Shown here: one piece after another, positions 32,370-42,427 of the stretch
Layout of the letters: each line of letters opens with the position of its first letter
Position numbering within the stretch: the stretch's first letter is position 1
Source: Prunus persica
Lineage: Eukaryota; Streptophyta; Magnoliopsida; Rosales; Rosaceae
Assembly (NCBI RefSeq): GCF_000346465.2
Contig: NC_034010.1
Span: forward strand, 5,459,394-5,523,393
DNA length: 64,000 nt
Direction of reading: 5' to 3'
Notes under the pieces: generated by a model
Seen by the model: the letters and a program-made list of their open reading frames with translations, nothing else
What the model was told of the DNA's origin: nothing
Database searches by the model: none
Position numbers and translations under genes: made by a program

Positions 32370-34021
32370 TTTTTTTCTTCTTCCAATGTATTAATTTTTG
32401 AGAACCGATGATTGCTTTTGTACTTAACATAGCTCTAACTGCAAACTGGATTTCCATCGCAATTGTCCAGTGTTATATGTAAGTATACTTGTAGGCAAAG
32501 GTGAAATTTGGAAAACGTGATTATGCTACCTATACCCAGCAATGAACCAATGACAAAATTTGCTTGAAATCGTGGTACTAATTTAGTTGTGAGATTGCTT
32601 GTATGAGAAAAATTCAATTGTTGATCATTATTGGTTTCTTGGATAGTTGTAGACTTACATATCTATTAGTGGGGAAGATGCGTCATCTTCTACTATGTTC
32701 ATTTGGTGTTTTTAGTTTTACTTTTCCAAGTTCAGAGAGATATGATTTCCCATTTTATATTTATCTCTAGAGGACTTTGGAAACTTTTGCCCTTTTAATG
32801 AGAAAGGGAGGCTCCCTGTTTGTTTTTTATCACCAAATTTTGCTGAGGATTGATTTGGTAATACTATGCTCTAATATGTAGTTTTCAGAAATGTCTTAGT
32901 CATAGAGTTTTGGATGCAACTCTTGTTTAAATCCTAATTCTAGTTTACCAGGTTAAATGCAAGGTATAAAGAATGTTTGCCTATATTTTTGTCACAATTT
33001 TCTGAGTTATCTATTTTATCCTCAGCCAACATATTTTGGTATAATAACATAATATCACATGGTAAAGATTCAATTAATTAAATTCTTTATGTTTGCATAC
33101 AAATAATCATGCATAAAATTGGTGGAATTTATAATTTTAACAACAAATAAAAAGCCTTTGGTTTGGAGGAAAGAAATGTACATGTCAATTTGGTAATTAT
33201 AATAACAAAAAAAATTACATTAATTATTTAAAAATTATTAATTTTAAATATTAAAATAATTATTTTTTAGTCCGACACAGCACCAAACATAGGTCTTCCC
33301 TATTTTTACAATCCAGTTTCTTAGTCCGACGCAGCACCAAACATAGGTTAGTACTTAATCCAGCTTAGGCCAATCCGAGCTAATCCGAGACAGTTCCAGG
33401 ATTTAGTCCAGTCCATGGCAGTCCGCCGTGCCAAACGACCCCTTATGGCCATATATTTTCCCGATGTCCTTGGACTATAATATCCGGACCCGATTATACC
33501 TATTCATATTCCTCTGGTCCATATGTGAATAAAATTCATTTAAGTGACAATGTAAATTGAGCATGATAACGCTTTAGAAACATGAATATGGAATTAAAGC
33601 AAATGAAAAACGAGATAAGGAATATAGATTAATTTGGTTGGAGGAGTGATGAATAGTGAAACCTGATGTAAATAGTGCCTATAAATAGTAATTTCTCGAA
33701 ATGAATAGGGAATGACACCTACTAGCTTAGGGAAGTGAAGAGTGAAATCGAATGAATAGTGTGTGTGTGAATCTACTCATATGAATAGTGACTCGAAGAA
33801 AGTCAGAATAGTGATTTTGTTGGAGGAGACGGAGTAATGGTTTAAAGGTTTTGGTGTGAAGAAAAATGGATGAGAAGGGAAGTATTTATAGAATTCCCCA
33901 ACAGCTCGGATGAATTTGAATATTTAGTTTGAAGGCTTAGATCAAAAGATGAGTTTTGAACCAAATGTGAGAAGGTCCATGGTAGCTTCAAGATGGATGG
34001 CCCAGATGCATTCTCAACTAT

Positions 34022-34230
34022 CATGGACTTCCACATATTTGGTTCCAAACTCATCTTTTGATATGAGCCTTTAAATTAAACATTCAAATTCATCCGAGTT
34101 ACTATTCACTTCCCCAAGCTGGTATTCTAGGAAGTTACTATTCATGGGAGACTATTCACATTGGGTTTCACCATTTATCTCTATTTTCTTATCTTGATTT
34201 TCATTCGCTTTAATTTCGTATTCCTGTTTC
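34022..34230. repeat. Truncated third copy of the foldback arm
   Basis: Direct-orientation arm sequence (AACTCATCTTTTGATATGAGCC; later TTACTATTCACTTCCCCAAGC) with an internal deletion, adjoining the right arm of copy 2. Confidence 0.65.
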
Positions 34231-34631
34231 TAAAGGGAGAAGGAACTGCGTGAAGATTGCAACTACAGCATAGATGTTTCTTAGAAAAGTAGTGTTTTTC
34301 GCCCTTCGTATTCCCAAATAGGATTTGTATCCAAGGGTGACGGTCTTGCAAGTTCTTTATAACCATTACAAATAGTTTTGCTATACAGTGCACAACACAA
34401 GCAAACAAGGTCAAACTTGTAATGCATCCGTCATTGACTAGATTTATAATCAAAACTAAGATAAAAGAGGCTTCAATTATTTGAGTCAATATCCATGCCA
34501 TTTACGGATTTGCTCATTCTAAAATCAACGACAGCCTTGTCAAAAGTGCTCCTCACGTGTTGGCAAATCACCATGAGATCCTGGCATGAATCGTTGAACA
34601 CATCTTTTGCTGCATCACCTGTTATAACTAC

Positions 34632-34813
34632 CAGTCTTGATCTCTTGGACTACAGAGGTCCAAGAGATTTGTAGTCACTCACCGTTGGATGTAAATTCAA
34701 CGGTTCACTCACTCTTGCACTCCTTTTAAGAAACTTTTTTGAACCATTGGATTAATATCCAACGGTGGGTGACCACAATCTCTTGGACTCCTGTGGTCCA
34801 AGAGATCGAGACT
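34632..34813. mobile_element. Mutator-type MITE, 182 bp, with 11-bp target-site duplication
   Basis: Terminal inverted repeats of about 57 bp: the left end AGTCTTGATCTCTTGGAC and the reverse complement of the right end AGTCTCGATCTCTTGGAC, continuing to ACCGTTGGAT. Perfect 11-bp direct repeats GTTATAACTAC flank it (34621-34631 and 34814-34824). Each arm also holds a small hairpin. It sits in intron 2 of the RPAC2 pseudogene. Confidence 0.85.
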
Positions 34814-35765
34814 GTTATAACTACTTGACAAAAACCAAGGAAGTTAGTATAATTTTGATTTATATAACTACTTGTCATTAGAGACGAAGGCTACATTTTG
34901 GTAAATTGGAAGGGATCGAACCCCTAACGTATCCTAGTCATAAACCTTCTTCCCCACTCCCCCCATTTCATCACCATTCACAACCAGGGCTAGCCCCAAG
35001 GTTAGATAACCAAAGCAGGACACCTTGATGCATTAATTACCAAAGTAGAACTTTTAATGGGTACAAATAAATTATTCTTGAGATTCAAATAGGTCTCTTC
35101 GCATACATGTTCAAGTAAAAACTCCATTAGAAGTAACAGAGAGCCCACAATTCTGTAGTGTACCAATTAAGCAGCTGTTTCTCTGGGCATCTAAAACTGC
35201 TCCTGTCAATTACTTGTTTCAGACTCCAAAACTTTGCTCCAATTAAGAGATAAAGTTTAAGCAAAGTATCAAATACACAACTGGAATATTTTGGAGGTAT
35301 GACCAACTGAATAGAAAATATTGTTGTCATATCGACAATGTAAGCAAAAATCATCAGTATCAGATCTCTACCATAAAACAAATAAATAACCAACCAAAAA
35401 TAAGCTCAAGGCTGCAATCATGGGACACATAGTTGACAGAAAGAAGAAAATTATACTAGTTCGTATACATTGCTTACGGCAAGGCATTTACCTGTTGTCT
35501 GAATTCTGATATTAACTCGGTTATCCGAGGGATGAGGAATGCTGTACCCACAAAATTTTGTTCTTGGACTGCAAAACATTACAACTAAACTGTTATTGCC
35601 AATGCCATCACTACTAATTTTTTGATCACTACTAATTACATCATCATTTTCCACTTAATCCTATCTTATAGCAAGATTTACTTCAACACAGAAAATTTGA
35701 TAAGGATTCAAAGGATGGTATGTATCAATAAACTTGTAAAGCTTTATGATTTATTTCAATACCCA

Positions 35766-35788
35766 AAAAAAAAAAAAAAAAAAAAAAG
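35766..35788 (+). repeat. Poly(A) tract
   Basis: About 23 consecutive A in intron 1 of the RPAC2 pseudogene. Confidence 0.9.
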
Positions 35789-36169
35789 TTATAGGAGAAG
35801 CAGATTATTGATGCATAGCAACAGTAAAAAATTTACTAAAAGTACTTATAAAATAAGTAGAAAGCACTTGCTCCTGATTCAAAGTGAGGCGGCATTTGCA
35901 AATGTATAATCCTCATCAACCAAAGAAAATGTAGATTGGCTGGGATCAGTTAAGGACCCGTGTTCCATTTCTTACAAAATCCCGCCTACCAAGAAAAAAG
36001 AACAATGTATGCTCTCTCTCTCTCTCTCTCGAGCGTTTAGGCCTTTAGGGTTCATGGTTTTGGTTGTGCATTTAATCGAAGTTTTCAAGATACCGATATT
36101 GCCCTCATTTTTGTAAAATGACATTTTTGCCCTCCACCTTACTCACTCTCCTTTCGGCCGGTCTTCAAA

Positions 36170-36262
36170 CTCAAACCTTGCGTTTTGGGTTCTCTCCTCT
36201 GCCCACTGCAGCTTGTTTCTATCAAACGAAAAGCTGATCTTTACTCTCTCTCCTACCTACAG
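36170..36262 (+). promoter_or_regulatory. Probable 5' UTR exon of the mS41 gene
   Basis: A CT-rich leader ends CCTACCTACAG followed by GTACC, a plausible donor. The coding exon begins two to three bases after an ATTCAACAG acceptor at 37539. A non-coding first exon separated by a 1.3-kb leader intron fits; the transcription start is not determined. A (TC)n run lies just upstream at about 36011-36030. Confidence 0.45.
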
Positions 36263-37542
36263 GTACCATTCTCTCTGTACTCAAATACCTTCCTTTTCCA
36301 TTTACTTTTTCTTTTCTTTTCAAAATTATAATATTAAGTTAGGGTTTTATGTGTAGAATTTTTTCTTTCCTGCATTTTCTATCTTGTATAATTTTCATGA
36401 TTTGGGGCATTGTCATGATTTAGGGCGAATATATACTTATGGGTTTAGGATATTTTTTGCTCTATGCATTTTCATGGTGTAGGGCTTTAGTATAACTGTA
36501 AGGCTTCTTGGTACAAATGGAGATAGGAAATATGATTGATTTTTTTTTATAGAAAAAAGTCTCGCAATTTGATGATAACAGGAACTGAGAGACATATCTT
36601 GAACTTAGTTTGATTTTAGTGTTATTGGTCTGAGTTTGAGTTGGCAAATTAACCATCCCAATCAAATTCGAGATGAACTCGATTAGGGGTTCAACGTGCC
36701 TAAGTTCCTTTTTGGTTGGTTGACAAAAATTCTGAGCCCTGACGTTAAAACCTTTATCCAAAAATTTATGTTCCTTAATCACATTCATGGTTGTAACTCT
36801 GACTGCAAGTATAATGAAGAAGCAACATGTAGCAATGTTGTATTTGATGCTTTCTAAAACTTCAAGCACTTAGAAAAAAGTTCTCAGTAAGAGGCTGAAA
36901 ATTTATGCACTCACTGAGTACTTTTTCCAGTCATAAATCTCTGCTTAGAGTTAAGTTTTTGCCCCATACATGACAGTGAGAGCATGGTTTCAGTTGCCAC
37001 GTGGATGTTAGAAATGGGCCACCAAGTTTTTTGGTAATCTTTTACTCAGATGTGCAGGTGAAATTAACTAGGCATGCTCTTGAATATCCAAGTGAAATTC
37101 CAATACAATTATCCCACTCGAAGTTATAACTTCAATCTCACTAAGACAAAGTATGTCTATTGTCAACTTAACGCCAATTCAAAAAATCAACCGAAGTATT
37201 TTCGTTTCTGCCCCTAATGAGATTTCTGTCCAGTCAATGTAACTCGTCTAAAATTTTAATCTTAACGTCACCATGTATTGAATATGGAATGTGAGAGAAG
37301 CCCAAAGTAATACCATGCGCCTATCAAAGTAAATTAACAATCTCTTCAATATTTTGTACCAAATCTGGTCCTTGATTTACTGTCTTCTTAGTTTGCAAGG
37401 TTTTGGATTTGAGTAGGCTAGATTTACACTTTGGGGAGCTGAATTCAGTGTTGTTGTGTGTGTGTGTTCAATTCTTCTAGATATGTATGTACACACTCAT
37501 TTGTTTATACACGTTAATTTGAACAATTCTATTCAACAGAAG

Positions 37543-38942
37543 ATGGCATGGAGGCAAATGCTATTCAACTCAAGAGCAATTTTGGGACCATATTTAGCAA
37601 CCGGATCCGCCAGATTCTCCACAAAATCAAACCCATACCTAGGTAAGTAAAGATTTTGATTTTAGGCTTTAATACGCAATTATTGATCCTTCCACTTGTC
37701 TTTGGTTCCCAAGAAAATGATAGAAAATAAGATTTCTGGGTTTCATGAATTTGTGATTTCCTTTTCTTCAAAATTAGAAGATACACTTTTTATTTGGTTA
37801 AGTAGCTATGTGGCAGTGGAGGTTGTGTTTGGATGCTTTAAAAATGAAAGAAGATGAAAAAAATGGGAACATAAAGTTTGGGTTTTGTTAATGCTCTATA
37901 TTTAGGTTTCGATAGAAATGAGAAACTTTGTTGGTCACTTCACCAAAAACAATAAAGAAGAATGGCCCAAGAAGTGTTGTTATGCTTCTGTTGGCTCACC
38001 ACTCAGTTGCTGAAAAAGTTGGGGATACAAAAGGGAGGCAGGTGAAATCTTGGGTTTTGTAAGGTCATGTTTCTTGTTTATTTAACTGTCAATTTAATGA
38101 GTAATTTTTTTCTATTATTGAACATCACACTTGGCTTCTGTTTTGTTCTTTTCGTTTCAATTAAAAAAAGTTGTGCTAAGAGATTGAGAACATTGAAGGG
38201 CATGGAAGGTGAATCATTTTGTGTAAAGCTTAGCTTATAGTTATATGTTGTAGGCTTAAATGCGCAGTCCAAGTGTCAGAATAACAAACTTTTCTTGACG
38301 TTTTATTAGAAATTTAGGAGATAAATTTTCGAAAATTGGGTTTAATTCAATGGAAAACCTTCAAATTGGGGTTGTGTGGTTGTTTTTCTTGCAGTGAAAG
38401 TTGGAATACCAGAGTTTTTGAATGGAATTGGCAATGGAGTGGAATCCCATGTGGCCAAGCTTGAAGCTGAGATTGGTGACTTCCAAAAGCTGCTTGTCAC
38501 TCGTACTCTCAAGCTGAAGAAACTTGGTGTCCCTTGCAAACATGTAATCAATCTCTGAGTTGATCACTTACTTCGCAGACACACACACCCACCGGAGATT
38601 AATATATTAAAGTTTCTGTTTCTAAATTCTTGCAATTTAGGAATGTATAGCTATACTATACTAAAGCCTTGGAATCATCTTTATTGTTTCTTGTTTGCTT
38701 TGGATCCGTCTCAGTAATCCTTCCTTTATGCTGATGAACAGATGGAAATAATAACTTTGTTTCTTCTTTTTTCTTCATAAAAATGAAAGAAATATAATTC
38801 CGAGGATCTTAATGTTGTTTTCTTGGTGGTTTAGAAATTTGATATTGGATTTCTCTTTTTGCAGAGGAAGTTGATCTTGAAATACACCCACAAGTATAGA
38901 CTGGGACTCTGGAGACCACTAGCTCAGGCGATCAAATCTTAG
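37543..38942 (+). CDS. Mitochondrial small ribosomal subunit protein mS41 (IGR motif)
   Basis: Exons 37543-37642, 38395-38543 and 38865-38942 join in frame to 108 residues. The N-terminus (MAWRQMLFNSRA, then ATGSARFSTKS) is Arg/Ser-rich and fits a mitochondrial targeting peptide. The remainder carries an IGR-type domain (GIPEFLNGIGNGVESH, LLVTRTLKLKKLGVPCKHR, LILKYTHKYRLGLW), as in fungal Fyv4/mS41 of the mitochondrial small subunit. A role in the plant mitoribosome is inferred from the family. Length is usual for the plant homologue. A partial inverted copy of its 5' end is found at 45941-46250. Confidence 0.8.
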
Positions 38943-40010
38943 TTAGTTTTGGAGTAGTGTGTAGTTTACACAAAGATTTTGTCTGCTGCCAAATGTTACT
39001 GGCAGACACTCGATGTATGGAGCTGTGAAAGAAGAGAGTTTTTGTTTTCATGATATTCTAGTCTTTCTTCACCCTATTTAAGTTTCATCATAAAGTTCAA
39101 CGGTAGTGTATGATGTACTGGATTTAATTGAGCAATCTACCTAGGTGGTTTCACCAGAATCCTTGTTTCATATCTTTGGTGTCCAAGTGCTCTGACTTAT
39201 AGCAAACTGGTTTAGGAGGATTACAAAATCTGTTGGTATTGAAGGGTCAAATGTTTATTGATTTGTTAAACCTTTTATCTATGTGACACTGACTGTAGTT
39301 TTTAATTAAAATACCAGATTATTTAAAAAATTCTCTGCTCAAGTAATAAACAGTACATATTAGCTTATTCAAATTGGTGAGATTATTCAGTTATAAGTGG
39401 CTGCAGATTGGCAACATCTCATCCTTTTCCTTAGCATTGTTGCTTCTCTTTCCTAGATTTCGTATTTTCACCAAGTCTTGGTTGCTAGCCTCCATATGCT
39501 CTTAGGATCCAGTAGCTCTGCATGGTTGAACATTTTTTGTGCCTATTTTCAAGAGTTCAGACTGGCTCGAGTTCAGTTCAACCAGGCTAAGGTGCGATTA
39601 TGATTTCAGTTACGACGTCCTTATTAACGTCTTGTTCTTTTTGTTATTTTAAATACAAGCGATAGTCTAAATGTATGGTTCTCAAAGTAGAGAATTTAGC
39701 CAATTCCTTTTCTTGTTTTTTGTAATCAAAGTAGACCGTGGTACTCATTGACTTCCAAGGTTTAGTCATATAATTGTGTATTTTATGTAAATCATCAATT
39801 GCTTATTTATTTATTTTTCTGTTAAAATCATCAATTGCTTATTAGTTCCGTAGTAATTGCATATATTTTAACTGAAAAAAACTCATAACTCCAAAAAGAT
39901 TTTGTGTTAATCATGCAGGTAACAGAGCATTAAGACCCCATTTGACAATAATATGCCCAGCATAACTGCTATTAATTCCAAGGGAAATGACAAAGAACTA
40001 TACAACCCTG
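38943..40010. other. Intergenic
   Basis: mS41 3' UTR followed by AT-rich DNA; no gene recognised. Confidence 0.4.
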
Positions 40011-40018
40011 TATAAATA
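40011..40018 (+). promoter_or_regulatory. TATA box upstream of the MADS gene
   Basis: TATAAATA about 120 bp before the ATG. A (TA)13-type microsatellite lies between them at about 40098-40123. Confidence 0.4.
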
Positions 40019-40090
40019 CATGTTTTTAGATCCCCCTCCAACCATCCCAATCTCAACAAGCTTCCACTGTCTCTCTGCCTGGCTCTTTCA

Positions 40091-40123
<33 letters not shown>

Positions 40124-40139
40124 CCTTCCAATTTCTGCT

Positions 40140-40745
40140 ATGGTTATGATGAAGAAGAAACCAGGCCAGGGACGCCAAAAGATTCCAATTGCCAAAATAG
40201 CCAAGAGAAGTAATTTACAAGTCACATTCTGTAAACGTCGTTCAGGGCTCTTCAAGAAGGCTAGTGAGCTCTGCACCGTTTGTGGTGTTGAGATTGCAAT
40301 AGTTGTCTTCTCTCCTGCCAATAAACCCTTCTCCTTTGGCCACCCTCATGTTGAGTCCATCCTTGACCGCTTTCTTTGCACTCCAAAACCTTCCACAGAC
40401 TCTGATTTCACTTCTCAACAACTACTTGTTGATCAGGCTCAGGGCTACATGAGTGACAGTGGTGTTCATGAGCTTAATATGGTATTAATTCAGACTCAAA
40501 AACATTTGGAGGCTGAGAAAAAGCGAGGACAAGAGCTTGACGAGATGAGCAAAGCCGGCCAGGGATCATCGAGACGGTGTTGGTGGGAAAACCCAATTGA
40601 TGAAATGGGACTGCATGAGATACAGATACTGAAGGCTGCAATGAAGGAGGTCAAGAAGAATGTGATTGAACAAGTGAACAAGATTTTGAAGATCCAGTCT
40701 TGTGCTGCCATCAATTCTCAGTACCACTCTTCGGATGAATGGTAA
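40140..40745 (+). CDS. Type I (M-alpha) MADS-box transcription factor, AGL62-like
   Basis: An intronless 201-residue frame. The first ~60 residues are a MADS domain (GRQKIPIAKIAKRSNLQVTF, CKRRSGLFKKASELCTVCGV, IAIVVFSPANKPFSFGHP) with the SFGHPHVESILDRFL continuation typical of AGL62-class proteins. A weak coiled coil (about 115-185) replaces a K-box. M-alpha genes are usually intronless, as here. AGL62 itself controls endosperm cellularisation; such a role here is inference. ATG at 40140 is preferred because it puts MVMMKKKPGQGRQKI at the domain start; an in-frame ATG at 39987 would add a hydrophobic, TA-repeat-encoded stretch. Confidence 0.9.
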   Translation: MVMMKKKPGQGRQKIPIAKIAKRSNLQVTFCKRRSGLFKKASELCTVCGVEIAIVVFSPANKPFSFGHPHVESILDRFLCTPKPSTDSDFTSQQLLVDQAQGYMSDSGVHELNMVLIQTQKHLEAEKKRGQELDEMSKAGQGSSRRCWWENPIDEMGLHEIQILKAAMKEVKKNVIEQVNKILKIQSCAAINSQYHSSDEW

Positions 40746-42427
40746 TCGCTAAACAAAGTGATGATCATCTATTTGAAAGCAAACCCGCAATCAAATTAGA
40801 CCTGCTGGTTCTTTGATCCCTAGTAGTGCCTATAACTTTGGTTATGTGCATGGTCTTGTCTGAATTTTCCTTTCTGTTAATGCTTTTCCGTCTTTTGAAG
40901 GCAGTGATAAAGCTAGCAGCTCGTTAGGCTAGCTGGTAGTCTTGCATCTGAGTTCGATCCCCTTCCTTAGAAAACTTAAAATTATCGCTTGTATAAAAAC
41001 AAATTTTGAAAAGTTATATTATTATCATCATTATTAGTATTAGCATTGATATCTATAGCTACTTATTTTTGGTTGTTCTCTCTTTCAGTTATGGTTGTAA
41101 ATGAATTAATAATTACAAGTTTTTAATTAGGAGATTCACTATTATACCAAATATAAAGCATTTACACTGGCTAGTTAATAACGTAATATATACAACTATA
41201 AAATGAGATTTTCTATAAAATCATAAGATATTATGCCTATAAACCAAAAAGAAGAGAGAGAAATTGGAATGAACTTGGCTATGCTCCTGGAAGACAAAAA
41301 TATTTTTCTTATATTGTCCAAACATCGGCTGTATTTTGCAAGTCGTCACATATTTATTCGTCACATTATATATTTTTAGAGCGTCGCGGATAATTGCCGG
41401 AAATCTTGGCGCCCAAATTGTCAAGCCCGAAAATGTCATTGGGGTAGAGCCCCGAAAAGAAAAAGAAAACAAAAAAATACTTCCCCAACCCGTCCCGTCC
41501 AAACCTAACCATTGCTTCACTTCCTTCATCTCCCTCTACAGCAGCTCCGGTTCCATCTTCCTCCAACCACCAACCACCAACCACCGGCTACGGCGACCAC
41601 TCCTCCTCCTTTCTCTCTCTCCCTTGCTCGCGCTCTGGCTTTTTCTCTCTCAAACACCCACAGGTAGTGTTTTTGAAATTCTTATTTCTCTGTTCTATTC
41701 TTGGTTGTTATTTGATAAATTTTGATTGGGTTCTTTTTTTCTGGATATTTGAGGTAAAATAGAATTTGAAACCTGATCAATTTCTTGTGGGTTTTGCAGT
41801 GCTCTGCCTCAGTTTGTTTGCTTTGGCTGTTTTCCGTTCCGGGTTGAGGTAAATTTCTTTTAAAATCTGCCTCAATTTGTAATCTGAACAACGTGGCAAG
41901 GCAATGCCTAGGAGTTTTGCCTTTTGTACTTTTGCAATTCTACTCTTCTATGAATCTGGGCAAATTTTATTTTTAATGGCAGTGGAGTAATAGATTTTGG
42001 TTTACATACCCAAGTTTTCAATTTGATATATGATAATGTTGAATTGAGTCTATAATCAAATCTATTTTATGATGATGAAATGAGATGACAAGAAATGATG
42101 ATGAGGACAAATTGAAATGTTGAGAATTGATGACTTGAATGGATGGGAATTGAAAAATAAATTGATGATGAATTGATGAGAATGTTGATGATTTGAATTT
42201 GTTTAATAATGAAATTTGTTTTAACAGATTTCTTTATATTATGATGTTGATAATGATGATGTGCATGATATGATAATAATTAGTGAAACAATTATAGCTG
42301 GATGATTGGTTAGGATTCATTTTTGGATTGATAATGATGTGTTAGCTGCTGATTGGTTATAATGTTTGGTGATAATTGAATTTATGGGGACTTTGTTTGT
42401 TTGGTTGGTATATTTATTTATGATAGG
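40746..42427. other. Upstream region of the hAT-like gene with possible 5' UTR exons
   Basis: A CT-rich leader (about 41480-41662) ends AACACCCACAG|GTAGTG. A second short segment (about 41799-41849) lies between TTTTGCAG and GTAAAT. These look like spliced non-coding exons leading to the coding exon at 42428. 40746-41340 is AT-rich without a gene. 42060-42300 is a GATGA-rich degenerate stretch. Confidence 0.4.

Larger units (their letters stand above)
31315..33442. mobile_element. PIF/Harbinger-like element, 2.13 kb, with captured RPL28 sequence
   Basis: The ends GGGCATGTTTGGTATGGC and (reverse complement of the right end) GGGGTCGTTTGGCACGGC are imperfect terminal inverted repeats of the Harbinger/Tourist kind. 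It is flanked by TTA on both sides (31312-31314 and 33443-33445), the usual 3-bp target duplication of that superfamily. The related repeat copy near 30265-30290 retains the uninterrupted site, which confirms both boundaries. No transposase is encoded. Inside are a 5'-leader-like exon with a GTAAGT donor and an RPL28 exon (own entry), so it resembles Pack-type elements. Confidence 0.8.
30614..34021. repeat. Foldback-type repeat, copy 2, split by a Harbinger-like insertion
   Basis: Left arm 30614-31311, centre 33446-33540, and right arm about 33540-34021 in reverse orientation. Shared phrases include TTTTTCTTCACACCAAAAC, TTCACTTCCCTAAGCT and AACTCATCTTTTGAT. The arms of some 500 bp could form a long hairpin in RNA. 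The 31315-33442 element interrupts it between left arm and centre. Confidence 0.75.
34473..35968 (-). pseudogene. RPAC2 (RNA polymerase I/III subunit AC19) gene, frameshifted
   Basis: Three exons on the minus strand: 35872-35968, 35492-35568 and 34473-34618. They encode STFSLVDEDYTFANA, TKFCGYSIPHPSDNRVNIRI, and FNDSCQDLMVICQHVRSTFD, the hallmark parts of the small RPB11-like subunit shared by RNA polymerases I and III. Start and stop are present and the size fits the family. In exon 1, after FANA, bases are missing (net loss of one modulo three; four bases fits the family best), so the frame runs into a stop in exon 1. The conserved NQDP junction requires intron 1 to begin GCAAGT, a GC-AG intron. 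A 182-bp MITE lies in intron 2, 13 bp upstream of the exon 3 acceptor AG. Best read as a recent pseudogene; a sequencing error at the frameshift is possible. Confidence 0.8.

Noticed and set aside
39987..40139. MADS protein starting at 39987
   Set aside because: This would add a stretch encoded by a TA microsatellite before the MADS domain; the ATG at 40140 fits the family.
42401..42427. Extended N-terminus of the hAT-like protein from 42401
   Set aside because: The codon is TTG, and nine codons later the ATG at 42428 starts a typical sequence.
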